Of a DNA stretch of 64,000 nt, positions 34,163-40,959 are shown piece after piece; position 1 is the first letter of the stretch; each line of letters starts with the position of its first letter. The stretch covers positions 49,459 through 113,458 of the IMG/VR virus record IMGVR_UViG_3300035698_022475. One strand, 5' to 3'. The translations under genes and the position numbers were made by a program. The notes under the pieces were generated by a model. The model searched no databases and was not told where the DNA came from. It worked only from the letters and a program-made list of their open reading frames with translations. Source of the stretch: a virus.

Positions 34163-34654
34163 TCAGTTCTCCAATTCAGTAATAGCCAGGGGTTCGGTCT
34201 GCACTTCGATAGAAGTGTGTTTGATTGCCCCCACCCACTGGAACTCCTTGTCCGTCACGCGGAGACGTTGGACTTCAATACGGCGCTCGTACGCGTTCCA
34301 CTTCTCCGGCGGATCATCCACATCCTCGCACTCCCGGTAATCCGGAGTACAATCCCAAACTTCCGCGCAATAGAGGTTACCGTCAATGACTGCCTTGCGC
34401 ATGTCAAGAATACGGTTAGCCAGTTCTTCGCGGACTTCGATGATGGCCTTGGTAGGCACTTCGTCGTAGAGCTGAGATCCTTTACTGACGTCCACATTGA
34501 ATATCCAACACTTCTCGGGCTCTCCGCCTACCTCCAGATAGGCGTCCAGGTCGCCATGTGTTCGCAGCGTGAGCCCTCCTTCGTCGATGTACACATCACT
34601 CTCGGAGTCCAATGTCCCAAGCCAGCGCGTAAGTTCTAAAACACGTATACTCAT
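34163..34654 (-). CDS. Unknown protein (163 aa)
   Basis: The first 55 residues resemble a strand-rich domain (DVYIDEGGLTLRTHGDL) seen in small phage proteins. The rest is acidic with three Cys around 95-110. Overlaps the upstream gene by four bases. Confidence 0.6.
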   Translation of the reverse strand: MSIRVLELTRWLGTLDSESDVYIDEGGLTLRTHGDLDAYLEVGGEPEKCWIFNVDVSKGSQLYDEVPTKAIIEVREELANRILDMRKAVIDGNLYCAEVWDCTPDYRECEDVDDPPEKWNAYERRIEVQRLRVTDKEFQWVGAIKHTSIEVQTEPLAITELEN

Positions 34655-34896
34655 ACCAGCCCTCCCAGCTCTGACATCACAGAGTCCAACTCTGCGCGGG
34701 CTCTGCGCATCTGGTGAACGGCGGCAAGAACTTGCTCTTCATCCGTCGCATCTTCGTCAAATGTTTCCGACAACTCTACCATGATGAATTTCGCCAGAGA
34801 ATCCCCGTGGCTCGTCTCAGGCTCGTTGTAGTACTGCTCGATGAGGCCGTCGGGGTATCCCGAACTGGCCGCCTCAATCAGCTTTTTCAATTTCAT
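34651..34896 (-). CDS. Small acidic helical protein (81 aa)
   Basis: AAGGAGG precedes the ATG. The product is a mainly helical acidic protein. First gene of the transcript that starts at the promoter at 34946. Confidence 0.6.
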   Translation of the reverse strand: MKLKKLIEAASSGYPDGLIEQYYNEPETSHGDSLAKFIMVELSETFDEDATDEEQVLAAVHQMRRARAELDSVMSELGGLV

Positions 34897-34945
34897 TTAT
34901 CCTCCTTACTGTCGCACAAACTACGACATAATGATGACTCCTTCT

Positions 34946-34954
34946 CTCATACCA
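34946..34954 (-). promoter_or_regulatory. Extended -10 promoter joined to a terminator
   Basis: Minus-strand TTTTTGG followed by TATGAG; the T-run is that of the terminator at 34954-34980. The leader to the next ATG is about 45 nt and has a good Shine-Dalgarno. Confidence 0.55.
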
Positions 34955-34980
34955 AAAAGAAGAGACAAATCGTCTCTCCT
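34954..34980 (-). terminator. Terminator after the gene ending at 34988
   Basis: AGAGAC (34961-34966) pairs with GTCTCT (34972-34977), followed on the minus strand by TCTTTTT. Confidence 0.8.
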
Positions 34981-34987
34981 TATATGT

Positions 34988-35263
34988 TTAATCGTCTTTG
35001 GAAACCCAGACCCAGGCAGATATGTAGGCGCCGTCAGCATTGTCTTCATCAGGCAGCGAGACCGGAGCGTTGTCGTCTATCTCCAGTTCTCCCTCCACGC
35101 CAAACGCCTCCTTGGCCTTTACGACGTAATTTAATTCTTCCTGAGTGCGGTGCTTGGCGAAGAATGAAATGCAGTCAGCGAGGGTAAGACCCGAGCGAGC
35201 CAGACCTTCCAGCGCGTACTGTTTGACAGGAGCGGGCAAATCGGGAAGGTCTTTCTTAATCAT
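34988..35263 (-). CDS. Small helical protein (91 aa)
   Basis: Residues 1-55 are helical and the end is acidic with two Trp. It overlaps the ThyX start region by four bases and is the last gene of its transcript. Confidence 0.6.
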   Translation of the reverse strand: MIKKDLPDLPAPVKQYALEGLARSGLTLADCISFFAKHRTQEELNYVVKAKEAFGVEGELEIDDNAPVSLPDEDNADGAYISAWVWVSKDD

Positions 35264-35922
35264 GACAAGTACTCCTCTGCCTGATCCTCATAGAGGGATG
35301 GCATCTTCGCGTTGAACTGCTCGAGGACCTGTAGCATCACGCCACGGATAATCGGATGGGCAGGAGTATCGCAGCGCATCTTGAAGATGTGCCGCCACTC
35401 CCTGAGGTTGGCGCCGATGACGATCTCGGACTTCAGGCCGATGGGAAGCCACATCCTAGCAATCTGTGCTGGCTTAGCGATCCCGGCTTTCTTGGCCAGC
35501 TTCTCTGCTATGAAGTAATCCTGCTCCATACGCGCAGCACTGGCGTGCCAATGATCCCTCAACTCTTGAGTCATGTGAGGTACATCCGGAAGCTCGATCA
35601 CCGTTATCGAACTCTTAAACTTTCCCTTGCTGTAGTTACAGTAGCGAGTGCTCTCCTGCGCAAAGCTACAAAGCCTGTGCCGAACCAACTCGTGCGTGAG
35701 GCCGCGGTCCGCAACAATGCGGGCCGTCGCATAACCGAACTCCAGCATGGCGTGATGTTCTTGATTACGCACCATACGTACAAACGTAGGCGCCGACTCC
35801 TCAGTAATTCTGTCTTCTGATTTGTAGCAAGTACGTCCCGCTGCCTCTATGGCCTGCTCCGGGGTCTTGCCATCTTCTGGAGTGTAGAACGTTACTTCAA
35901 CTTGGGGCTGGACTACCTTCAT
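35260..35922 (-). CDS. thyX: FAD-dependent thymidylate synthase ThyX (220 aa)
   Basis: RHRLCSFAQESTRY at 81-94 is the ThyX signature (RHR-x7-8-S/E-x-R-Y). The enzyme makes dTMP from dUMP using methylene-THF, NADPH and FAD. Length is typical. The C-terminal block (MRCDTPAHPIIRGVM) fits the family. It supplies thymidylate for phage DNA and pairs functionally with the dNMP kinase at 15788. It is the 3' partner of a small Cys-rich gene that overlaps its start by 26 nt. Confidence 0.95.
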   Translation of the reverse strand: MKVVQPQVEVTFYTPEDGKTPEQAIEAAGRTCYKSEDRITEESAPTFVRMVRNQEHHAMLEFGYATARIVADRGLTHELVRHRLCSFAQESTRYCNYSKGKFKSSITVIELPDVPHMTQELRDHWHASAARMEQDYFIAEKLAKKAGIAKPAQIARMWLPIGLKSEIVIGANLREWRHIFKMRCDTPAHPIIRGVMLQVLEQFNAKMPSLYEDQAEEYLS

Positions 35923-36094
35923 TCTTTTCCTTCTCCTTTTGTTTTGAAAGCTCCTTGTAGTGGCGCCTCACCCCCTCGTGGGAAAGACACGCCGCTCCGA
36001 AAGAGCCGTGGAAGACGGCCTTTGTCTCGTCCTCGAGATCAGTCTTTGTCAGGTCCCCCAATTGGAGTTCTCTCTTGCAGATTCGACACATCAT
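35897..36094 (-). CDS. Small Cys-containing protein (65 aa)
   Basis: GAGG lies before two successive ATG codons (36094 and 36091); either could be used. CRICKRE near the N-terminus and one later Cys suggest a treble-clef-like site. The C-terminus is a charged helix. It overlaps genes on both sides. Confidence 0.6.
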   Translation of the reverse strand: MMCRICKRELQLGDLTKTDLEDETKAVFHGSFGAACLSHEGVRRHYKELSKQKEKEKNEGSPAPS

Positions 36095-36293
36095 TTTTCA
36101 CCTCGTTGTACTGTTTGCCGCCTCCCTCCCAACCACAATCCTCACAGATCAGGGTCCCCATGGGGTGCGGGATATCATCCTTCGTTTCGCCCACATCGAT
36201 GTTACCACCTTTATGGATTGCATCAACATACGCAAAGGACGTGTACTCCTGGCGAAAGTAGAAGCGTGGGGAGTCGCACTTGGGGCAATTCAT
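36039..36293 (-). CDS. Zinc-ribbon protein (84 aa)
   Basis: ATG 36293 has GGA upstream and overlaps the previous stop by four bases. MNCPKCDS and CEDCGWEG (about 50 residues apart) are the two halves of a zinc ribbon. The tail is polar. It overlaps the next gene by 56 nt. Confidence 0.65.
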   Translation of the reverse strand: MNCPKCDSPRFYFRQEYTSFAYVDAIHKGGNIDVGETKDDIPHPMGTLICEDCGWEGGGKQYNEVKNDVSNLQERTPIGGPDKD

Positions 36294-36442
36294 CTTTTTT
36301 CCTTTCTTAGATCTCCAACCTCTTTGTAAGAGCCGTCTTTCATGAGTATAAAGTAACCAATTATTTCCACGCAAATACCTGACTCGTGAGCATAAAGGTA
36401 ATAGTGGCCTTTAGGCCACGCGTTACAGTAGATGTGCGTCAT
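36290..36442 (-). CDS. Met-x-His family micro-protein (50 aa, MTHIYCNAW)
   Basis: This is the last gene of the first Met-x-His array. The start shares bases with the preceding stop. After MTHI the protein is aromatic-rich (KGHYYLYAH) and strand-like, with a basic end. It is too short to judge alone, but start, spacing and composition match its neighbours. Confidence 0.65.
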   Translation of the reverse strand: MTHIYCNAWPKGHYYLYAHESGICVEIIGYFILMKDGSYKEVGDLRKEKR

Positions 36443-36636
36443 CGGCTACGCTCGCGAGGATAGTAGTAACCCGGATTTCCGATACATACGAAAACCCACC
36501 TGCCTGTGGCGGTTATGGTGTAATCGTAAGCGAGGATCATGTTCAGAGAGATCGCGTACTTGGGCCACGCAACAAGAGGGATAAGCCGTAAGGATATGCT
36601 GTGCGTAGTTACGTTCTCGGGCTCTATGTGTACCAT
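36439..36636 (-). CDS. Met-x-His family micro-protein (65 aa, MVHIEPENV)
   Basis: ATG 36636 is chosen for the MVHI start and because it overlaps the upstream stop as TAATG. The body alternates hydrophobic strands with Trp/Tyr and ends in NPGYYYPRERSR. No Shine-Dalgarno stands out, so translational coupling is likely. Confidence 0.65.
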   Translation of the reverse strand: MVHIEPENVTTHSISLRLIPLVAWPKYAISLNMILAYDYTITATGRWVFVCIGNPGYYYPRERSR

Positions 36637-36824
36637 TAGTGCCCCAGCACCCCAACCAATTGCCACCCGCACCCGCGATACGACTTACGGTAGTAGAGAG
36701 TTTTTCCTTTGCGGCGGCCATCTCTCGGCATTCTCGCCGGATAAAGGTAAACAGGAGTAACCAGCATTTCCCAGATCTCACGGGAGGGGTGCTTCCGCGT
36801 TATATCTATGTTGACGTGAGTCAA
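36636..36824 (-). CDS. Met-x-His family micro-protein, TTG start (62 aa, MTHVNID)
   Basis: AAGGAGG lies seven bases before a TTG that overlaps the upstream stop (TTGA). Initiation there gives MTHVNIDITRKH, matching the array's signature. An ATG in the same frame upstream would miss the pattern. Arg/Tyr-rich body ending GWQLVGVLGH. Confidence 0.7.
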   Translation of the reverse strand: MTHVNIDITRKHPSREIWEMLVTPVYLYPARMPRDGRRKGKTLYYRKSYRGCGWQLVGVLGH

Positions 36825-36979
36825 AATGGCACCTCCTTCCAGGTGAAGTCGTCGTCGAGAATGAAAGTGTACTTCTCTCTGAAGAAGTAATTGTCCGCGG
36901 TTGTCACCCACATCGAGATGTGCAGTAGTCCCCGGGAATTGTTTTCGACAGTAGCGTAGCGCGCATTGATGTGGGTCAT
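36821..36979 (-). CDS. Met-x-His family micro-protein (52 aa, MTHINARYA)
   Basis: Begins MTHINARYATVENNS. The middle (GLLHISMWVTTADNYFF) reads as a beta hairpin and the end is acidic and aromatic. Overlaps both neighbours by four bases. Confidence 0.7.
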   Translation of the reverse strand: MTHINARYATVENNSRGLLHISMWVTTADNYFFREKYTFILDDDFTWKEVPF

Positions 36980-37146
36980 CGCAGCCTCCACTCCTCGTCC
37001 AAGAACCAGTAGACCGTCATCTGACTCAGGTGAATTGTATACTTGGTGAAGCACTCTCCCCAGAACGTGACGGGCACTACAGTTATTAGGGCGCATCCTC
37101 TCCCCGCGGAGAGCTGCGGGTAATAGCTGACATCTATGTGGGTCAT
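36976..37146 (-). CDS. Met-x-His family micro-protein (56 aa, MTHIDVSYY)
   Basis: Begins MTHIDVSYYPQL. Strand-rich core (CALITVVPVTFW) and a Trp-containing acidic end. Four-base overlaps on both sides indicate coupled translation. Confidence 0.7.
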   Translation of the reverse strand: MTHIDVSYYPQLSAGRGCALITVVPVTFWGECFTKYTIHLSQMTVYWFLDEEWRLR

Positions 37147-37319
37147 CCCCAATCGTCCCAGGGTCTCCAGTACCCCCCGATAAGCGCATAACAGCCCGTA
37201 CCGCAGGCTGGAGCTACGTAGTAGGACCTCCCCCAGTGAGTGTTGTAATGCGTTATGTCCATGCAGAGAAATTCCCCGCCCATCTTGGAGCGGCGTTGCT
37301 TGATGTCCACGTGTATCAA
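37143..37319 (-). CDS. Met-x-His family micro-protein, TTG start (58 aa, MIHVDIKQ)
   Basis: A TTG overlapping the upstream stop (TTGA) gives MIHVDIKQRRSK, in line with its neighbours; AAGGA is just upstream. The end is Gly/Trp-rich (GGYWRPWDDWG). Confidence 0.7.
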   Translation of the reverse strand: MIHVDIKQRRSKMGGEFLCMDITHYNTHWGRSYYVAPACGTGCYALIGGYWRPWDDWG

Positions 37320-37738
37320 TGCGACCCGTCCTTGACCTTGAGGATGTCCGCCACGATGCACTCCAGGCTGTCACGCCGTAACTTCTCGTATTCTCGACGA
37401 GCCCTGGCGAGAGAGTCTTCGCAGGTCTGGAGATCCCTGTCGACGTACTCGTAGCGGCGCATTTCCTTGTCGGCCTGCTCCTGCCAGTCCACCAGCGTGT
37501 CCCAACAGACGATCTCCCGGGAATCCTCGACGTACCGGTGTATGTCCTCCTGACATTCGGCCCAGGCAAGTTTGAACTCCATGGCTCGTGCGGTCTCTTC
37601 CTCTCCGCAGGAGGGCGGCGTAGCCTTTTCTAGTTGGTAGTACTGATACGCCAGCCCTCCCCACCCCGCCGTGAGAACCGAGAAGGCAATTATCATGATA
37701 GTAAAGCGTCTCTTGTAGTAGCTCATGATCTCAGACAT
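37316..37738 (-). CDS. Membrane-anchored coiled-coil protein, i-spanin-like topology (140 aa)
   Basis: AGGAGG precedes ATG 37738. Residues 10-30 are a hydrophobic N-terminal anchor. About 75-125 is a charged coiled coil with several Cys. This is the topology of Rz-type inner-membrane spanins, but many phage membrane proteins share it and no outer-membrane partner is seen overlapping it. It interrupts the Met-x-His array. Confidence 0.6.
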   Translation of the reverse strand: MSEIMSYYKRRFTIMIIAFSVLTAGWGGLAYQYYQLEKATPPSCGEEETARAMEFKLAWAECQEDIHRYVEDSREIVCWDTLVDWQEQADKEMRRYEYVDRDLQTCEDSLARARREYEKLRRDSLECIVADILKVKDGSH

Positions 37739-37773
37739 TGGTCCTCCTGTACTTCTCCCATCTCACTCATCAT
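37723..37773 (-). CDS. Possible 16-codon leader peptide
   Basis: ATG 37773 (MMSEMGEVQE) stands behind a strong AAGGAGATAAAT and its stop lies inside the spanin-like gene. It may couple translation into that gene or be spurious. Confidence 0.3.
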   Translation of the reverse strand: MMSEMGEVQEDQCLRS

Positions 37774-37791
37774 TATTTATCTCCTTGTGCA

Positions 37792-37995
37792 TCATCCCAA
37801 CACCTTTAGAAAGTCTGCGAAGGCCTCCTCAGTTATCAGGATCTTGTCCACCGGCAAAGGCTGGTTCAAGAAGGACTGTCCTGGACGTATTCCTCCGGTG
37901 GGAGGCGCATCATGGAATTCCCGACTGAAGCCGTCTCTACTGGACACCCAGCGGTATCCACCAACCCACGTTGATTTGCCATTGTAATGTCTCAC
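37792..37995 (-). CDS. Met-x-His family micro-protein, GTG start (67 aa, MRHYNGKST)
   Basis: GTG 37995 yields MRHYNGKSTWVGG, matching the MRH[FY] subgroup; AGAGA precedes it. Body with two Trp and a helical end (EEAFADFLKVLG). A longer ATG frame upstream is not supported. Confidence 0.65.
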   Translation of the reverse strand: MRHYNGKSTWVGGYRWVSSRDGFSREFHDAPPTGGIRPGQSFLNQPLPVDKILITEEAFADFLKVLG

Positions 37996-38204
37996 GCTGA
38001 CTCTCTTCTGTATGAAAAAGCCACGACACCCTCGCGCGTATCGAAGCGCCACGCTGTACGCCCGGGGGTTTCCACAGACCAAACATGAGTGCTCCGCTGT
38101 TCATTCCGGAGAATGCCTCCCCCTGTATGTGGGCGTCGTGTTACGGCATGCGCGTTGAGATGCCATATAGTGGTCATTCCTATTTGCTTTTCGAAGTGTT
38201 GCAT
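37992..38204 (-). CDS. Met-x-His family micro-protein (70 aa, MQHFEKQIG)
   Basis: Begins MQHFEKQIGMTTIW, followed by a His/Arg-rich body. Its ATG lies inside the 3' end of the preceding small gene. An internal ATG at codon 10 is an alternative start but would lose the signature. Confidence 0.6.
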   Translation of the reverse strand: MQHFEKQIGMTTIWHLNAHAVTRRPHTGGGILRNEQRSTHVWSVETPGRTAWRFDTREGVVAFSYRRESA

Positions 38205-38353
38205 ATTTTACTTAATTCCTCCTCTCGAATGTATCGAATGCTTCTGGGAGCGCGAGTAGGGTAGTGTTCAACCACAATTTCCCAATCAAGGCCCGGAGAC
38301 TTTGTAAACCATCGATTTCGAGTAACCCCAAGGCCCACATCATAATGCCGCAT
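38180..38353 (-). CDS. Met-x-His family micro-protein (57 aa, MRHYDVGLG)
   Basis: A 57-residue frame that starts MRHYDVGLGVTRNRW, sharing bases with the upstream stop (TGATG) and overlapping the next start by 25 nt. The stretch LDWEIVVEHYPTR resembles the second strand of its neighbours. Without it a 150-nt hole would break the operon. Confidence 0.7.
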   Translation of the reverse strand: MRHYDVGLGVTRNRWFTKSPGLDWEIVVEHYPTRAPRSIRYIREEELSKICNTSKSK

Positions 38354-38565
38354 CAGCCTCCTCCCCTCTCTACGCTCGCTTGGAGGTCTAGTAGAATCTC
38401 AGCTAGATCCTGGTCAGAGGACCTCTTGCTGCCAAAAGCGATGTCGCTCCAAAAGGAGAACGGCATTTGCCGAGAATAAACCTCGAGGACGAAACAGTTC
38501 CCGCCAACAACCGGGTCGAACCACACAACATCTCCTACGTCGTTGCCGTCATTGAAGTGTCTCAA
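38353..38565 (-). CDS. Met-x-His family micro-protein (70 aa, MRHFNDGND)
   Basis: Begins MRHFNDGNDVGDVVWF. Aromatic first half, then an acidic helical second half (DQDLAEILLDLQASV). Overlaps the upstream stop by four bases. Confidence 0.72.
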   Translation of the reverse strand: MRHFNDGNDVGDVVWFDPVVGGNCFVLEVYSRQMPFSFWSDIAFGSKRSSDQDLAEILLDLQASVERGGG

Positions 38566-38774
38566 TGTTCCGGCCTTCCCTGGGCGAAGTAGAAGGGGCC
38601 TATTCCGGGACCGCGAGGGTGCTGCTCGTACACGTGCTCAGAAAAGGCTCCCAGGTAAGTAGAGCCGTCGTACTCGACGTAGGGCTTCCAGCGACGATCC
38701 CCTACTACGGGAACACACCAGACGTACACAGGAGGTATGTCGTAATTAACGATTTTTCGGTCGAAGTGTCGCAC
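38562..38774 (-). CDS. Met-x-His family micro-protein, GTG start (70 aa, MRHFDRKIV)
   Basis: GGAGG precedes GTG 38774, giving MRHFDRKIVNYD. VYVWCVPVVG and the Tyr/Trp-rich region after it suggest a small beta sheet. The longer in-frame ATG upstream overlaps another gene and lacks the signature. Confidence 0.7.
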   Translation of the reverse strand: MRHFDRKIVNYDIPPVYVWCVPVVGDRRWKPYVEYDGSTYLGAFSEHVYEQHPRGPGIGPFYFAQGRPEH

Positions 38775-38962
38775 TAATATCCTCCTGTGGGCCAAAAGCG
38801 GCGGCCCAACCATCGGGGTCGTTGAAGTTTAGGTGAACCATGTCCTGTACGGTAAATCGACATACCCTGCCCGTTACAGCCTTCATTTACTTGATCCCAC
38901 CCCCCCGAAGTAGTCTCCATCCAGATTAAGTAATAGTCACCGTTTCGGTCGAAGTGTCTCAT
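38774..38962 (-). CDS. Met-x-His family micro-protein (62 aa, MRHFDRNGD)
   Basis: ATG 38962 gives MRHFDRNGDYYLIWMETTSG, sharing MRHFDR with the following gene. AGGAAA lies upstream. The start falls 26 nt before the upstream gene's stop. Confidence 0.72.
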   Translation of the reverse strand: MRHFDRNGDYYLIWMETTSGGWDQVNEGCNGQGMSIYRTGHGSPKLQRPRWLGRRFWPTGGY

Positions 38963-39158
38963 CGTATTTCCTGTACTGCTCAATTATCGCTTCGGCCTGA
39001 GCCTGTCCGGCCTGCTGTGCGTGCATTAACCCTAGGGTCATATCCGCACGGAGGTCTACAACCCTCCCGTAGTGGTCGAAGAACACCTGGTCGAACCCGT
39101 CGCACGAATCCAGCCAGCCGGGACTACCCATTATGTTGTTTCCATCGAAGTGTCTCAT
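38937..39158 (-). CDS. Met-x-His family micro-protein (73 aa, MRHFDGNNI)
   Basis: ATG 39158 gives MRHFDGNNIMGSPGWL. DGFDQVFFDHY echoes GGWDQVN of the next paralogue. The C-terminal half is a Gln/Ala-rich helix, an accretion not seen in the others. Confidence 0.72.
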   Translation of the reverse strand: MRHFDGNNIMGSPGWLDSCDGFDQVFFDHYGRVVDLRADMTLGLMHAQQAGQAQAEAIIEQYRKYDETLRPKR

Positions 39159-39613
39159 CGGGGACGCCGAGTAACGAACTCGATGATCTCTGCCAGCAGC
39201 CGGCGCCTTCCTACTGTCGAGGACGTCCAATACGCCTTCCTGACAGGCTCCAGCAGCTCGAGGATGTGATTGGTAGCCTTGTCCCTCTTCTCCCGATTAT
39301 GGTCCTCCATGACGGCCTCGGCATTGATGTCTTTGGCGCGCCACTCGGCGAGCTGCTCTGAAGTATCCTCCTGGCCCTGGTATCTCCAGTTACCATAAGC
39401 ATTACAGCCCCCATCGTCATCACGGGAAACATTACCTTCGTAGACCCCACCAATCACGTCGTGACTCCGCTTACCCGCGGGACCAAGCGGTGCTGTAAAA
39501 GACATAACCTCCCCGCCCGGGTCTACATACTGATGTCCGAACACACACTTACTTCCCGTATTTTGGACCTTGCGCCCGATGAACTTCCATTTTTCTATTT
39601 TCTTTTCGGTCAT
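39155..39613 (-). CDS. Unknown protein within the Met-x-His array (152 aa)
   Basis: Starts MTEKKIEKWKFIGRKVQ, so it is not a member of the micro-protein family. Gly/Asp-rich middle, then a helical end. Its first 65 nt overlap the end of a broken family member. No function assigned. Confidence 0.6.
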   Translation of the reverse strand: MTEKKIEKWKFIGRKVQNTGSKCVFGHQYVDPGGEVMSFTAPLGPAGKRSHDVIGGVYEGNVSRDDDGGCNAYGNWRYQGQEDTSEQLAEWRAKDINAEAVMEDHNREKRDKATNHILELLEPVRKAYWTSSTVGRRRLLAEIIEFVTRRPR

Positions 39614-39776
39614 TTTCTCGCTCCTCGCAATCGTTGTGGAGGTATACCCTGTTGTTGATTACCATTAAACGTAACGCAATGGCGCCCATCACTCGTGAGG
39701 TACCGCCGCAGTAGTGACACACAACAACGACATCGTCGCGGTAACATAGCGGACATTAGATTTCTACGTGAATCAT
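39549..39776 (-). pseudogene. Met-x-His zinc-ribbon paralogue with in-frame TAA at codon 7
   Basis: ATG 39776 reads MIHVEI and then TAA. The same frame then continues CPLCYRDD ... CHYCGG to a stop at 39549, a total of 76 codons. The intact neighbour at 39778-39996 begins MTHFEVICPLC, so codon 7 (Ile there) has become a stop here. Either this is a nonsense-mutated gene, or the stop is read through, or downstream reinitiation is used. Position one base after the upstream stop fits a once-normal gene. Confidence 0.5.
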
Positions 39777-39777
39777 G

Positions 39778-39996
39778 TTACTTCAGCGCCAGGCAGTCGC
39801 CGTCGATGTTGTAGAGGTCCCAGGCGAACTCACACTCGGAAGCCGTCCCGCATCCAAGACACGTCATCGCGTAATAAAGCTTCAGGCGGCCCCCCTTCTG
39901 GATGCGCGGCTGCACACCGCCCGTACACTCGAAATGACAATCAGAATCAGTTAGACCTCCCGCACAGAGAGGACAGATCACCTCGAAGTGAGTCAT
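39778..39996 (-). CDS. Met-x-His family zinc-ribbon protein (72 aa, MTHFEVICPLC)
   Basis: GAAAGGAG precedes ATG 39996. MTHFEVICPLC runs the family signature straight into a zinc knuckle. Further pairs (DCHFEC, CLGC with SEC) suggest one or two zinc sites. First gene of its transcript, behind the promoter at 40019-40027. Confidence 0.72.
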   Translation of the reverse strand: MTHFEVICPLCAGGLTDSDCHFECTGGVQPRIQKGGRLKLYYAMTCLGCGTASECEFAWDLYNIDGDCLALK

Positions 39997-40018
39997 ATAA
40001 GCTCCTTTCTGTTTAGTG

Positions 40019-40027
40019 CTTCTACCA
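40019..40027 (-). promoter_or_regulatory. Extended -10 promoter joined to a terminator
   Basis: Minus-strand ATTTTGG followed by TAGAAG, 22 bp before the ATG at 39996. Confidence 0.5.
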
Positions 40028-40039
40028 AAATAGGAAGGG

Positions 40040-40075
40040 GAATTAGCCCACTCCCCCAGAACGGGGGAGGGGCTC
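40040..40075 (-). terminator. Strong hairpin terminator of the SPFH gene
   Basis: CTCCCCC pairs with GGGGGAG, extended by AGCCC/GGGCT with one bulge (40045-40074). The downstream T-tract is weak (TTCCCCTTCC). Confidence 0.7.
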
Positions 40076-40089
40076 ACGGTTTGAGGTTG

Positions 40090-40959
40090 TTACTTGCCGA
40101 CCATTGGGATGGCACTACCCTCCCCGGTGACAATGACTTTATCGCCTGGACCTACCTTGCTGTACAGCAGCTTGTCGGCCTCGATACGCATACGATCCAG
40201 GTAGGCACGGGTGATAGCTTTCCCGACGATGGCGATGTACGCCGCCTCGGCTTCAGCCTCCGTCGCCCTCACCTGTTTCTCCTTCTCGGCAATCTCCTGC
40301 CGGTTCTTGGCCTGCAGCAACTTCATCGCTTGCTTGGCCGTCTCCTCGTCGATCTCGATTTCCTTTTTGCGCTTTTTCTCCACGGCGAGGGTTATGACTT
40401 CCGGGTAGTCAAAGTTCGACGTGTACGCAGCGATCAGCTCCATCGGCGTTCCTTTGAGAGCCTTCGCCAATTGTACGTTAATCGACTTCTGGATGGACTC
40501 GCGCTCTTGGCGGATACCTGTGGTGTCGTACTTGGACACCGTGTCACGTGCGATGGAACGTGCCGCGGGTTTTACGTACGTGTTGTAAATGGGAGTGAGC
40601 GTCAACAGCTTCCCCCCGCGCTCAGCAGCTACCATATTGGCGCCCTGCCGATTCAACAGTTCCTTGATGGCGGACCCGTCGGTTCCCCTCAAACGCACCT
40701 TAACAATCAAGTCAAACTTGAAGTTCAGGTCATCCTTGCACAGGATTGACAGCTCCTCCTCAGCGGCGATCTCTTTCGTCTCGATGAGCACCAGCTCATC
40801 ACGTCCCCAGCAGGAGTGGCGCCCAGGTTGGAGCGCCGACCCCGTGAGTCCCGCCGGTTGCATCACCATACCTACGTAACCGGGGGGTACCGTTTCGGTA
40901 CACCCTGCCAACAACATCACCACTAACGCCAGTAGCATAATTCCATAAAACTTCTTCAC
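40090..40959 (-). CDS. SPFH/band-7 family lipoprotein (289 aa)
   Basis: Residues 1-20 form a signal peptide ending in the lipobox LLAGC, so the protein should be lipid-anchored. VPPGYVGMVMQ begins the SPFH (stomatin/prohibitin) domain at about 24-180. A long charged helix follows at about 190-255 (KKRKKEIEIDEETAKQ), typical of prohibitins. Such proteins form ring-like membrane scaffolds. A phage-encoded one may protect the host membrane, modulate host FtsH, or exclude other phages; this is inference. Confidence 0.82.
   Translation of the reverse strand: MKKFYGIMLLALVVMLLAGCTETVPPGYVGMVMQPAGLTGSALQPGRHSCWGRDELVLIETKEIAAEEELSILCKDDLNFKFDLIVKVRLRGTDGSAIKELLNRQGANMVAAERGGKLLTLTPIYNTYVKPAARSIARDTVSKYDTTGIRQERESIQKSINVQLAKALKGTPMELIAAYTSNFDYPEVITLAVEKKRKKEIEIDEETAKQAMKLLQAKNRQEIAEKEKQVRATEAEAEAAYIAIVGKAITRAYLDRMRIEADKLLYSKVGPGDKVIVTGEGSAIPMVGK

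Noticed and set aside
37316-37738. Confident i-spanin assignment
   Set aside because: Only topology supports it; no o-spanin-like lipoprotein overlaps it and no holin or endolysin is adjacent, so it is left as a descriptive call.
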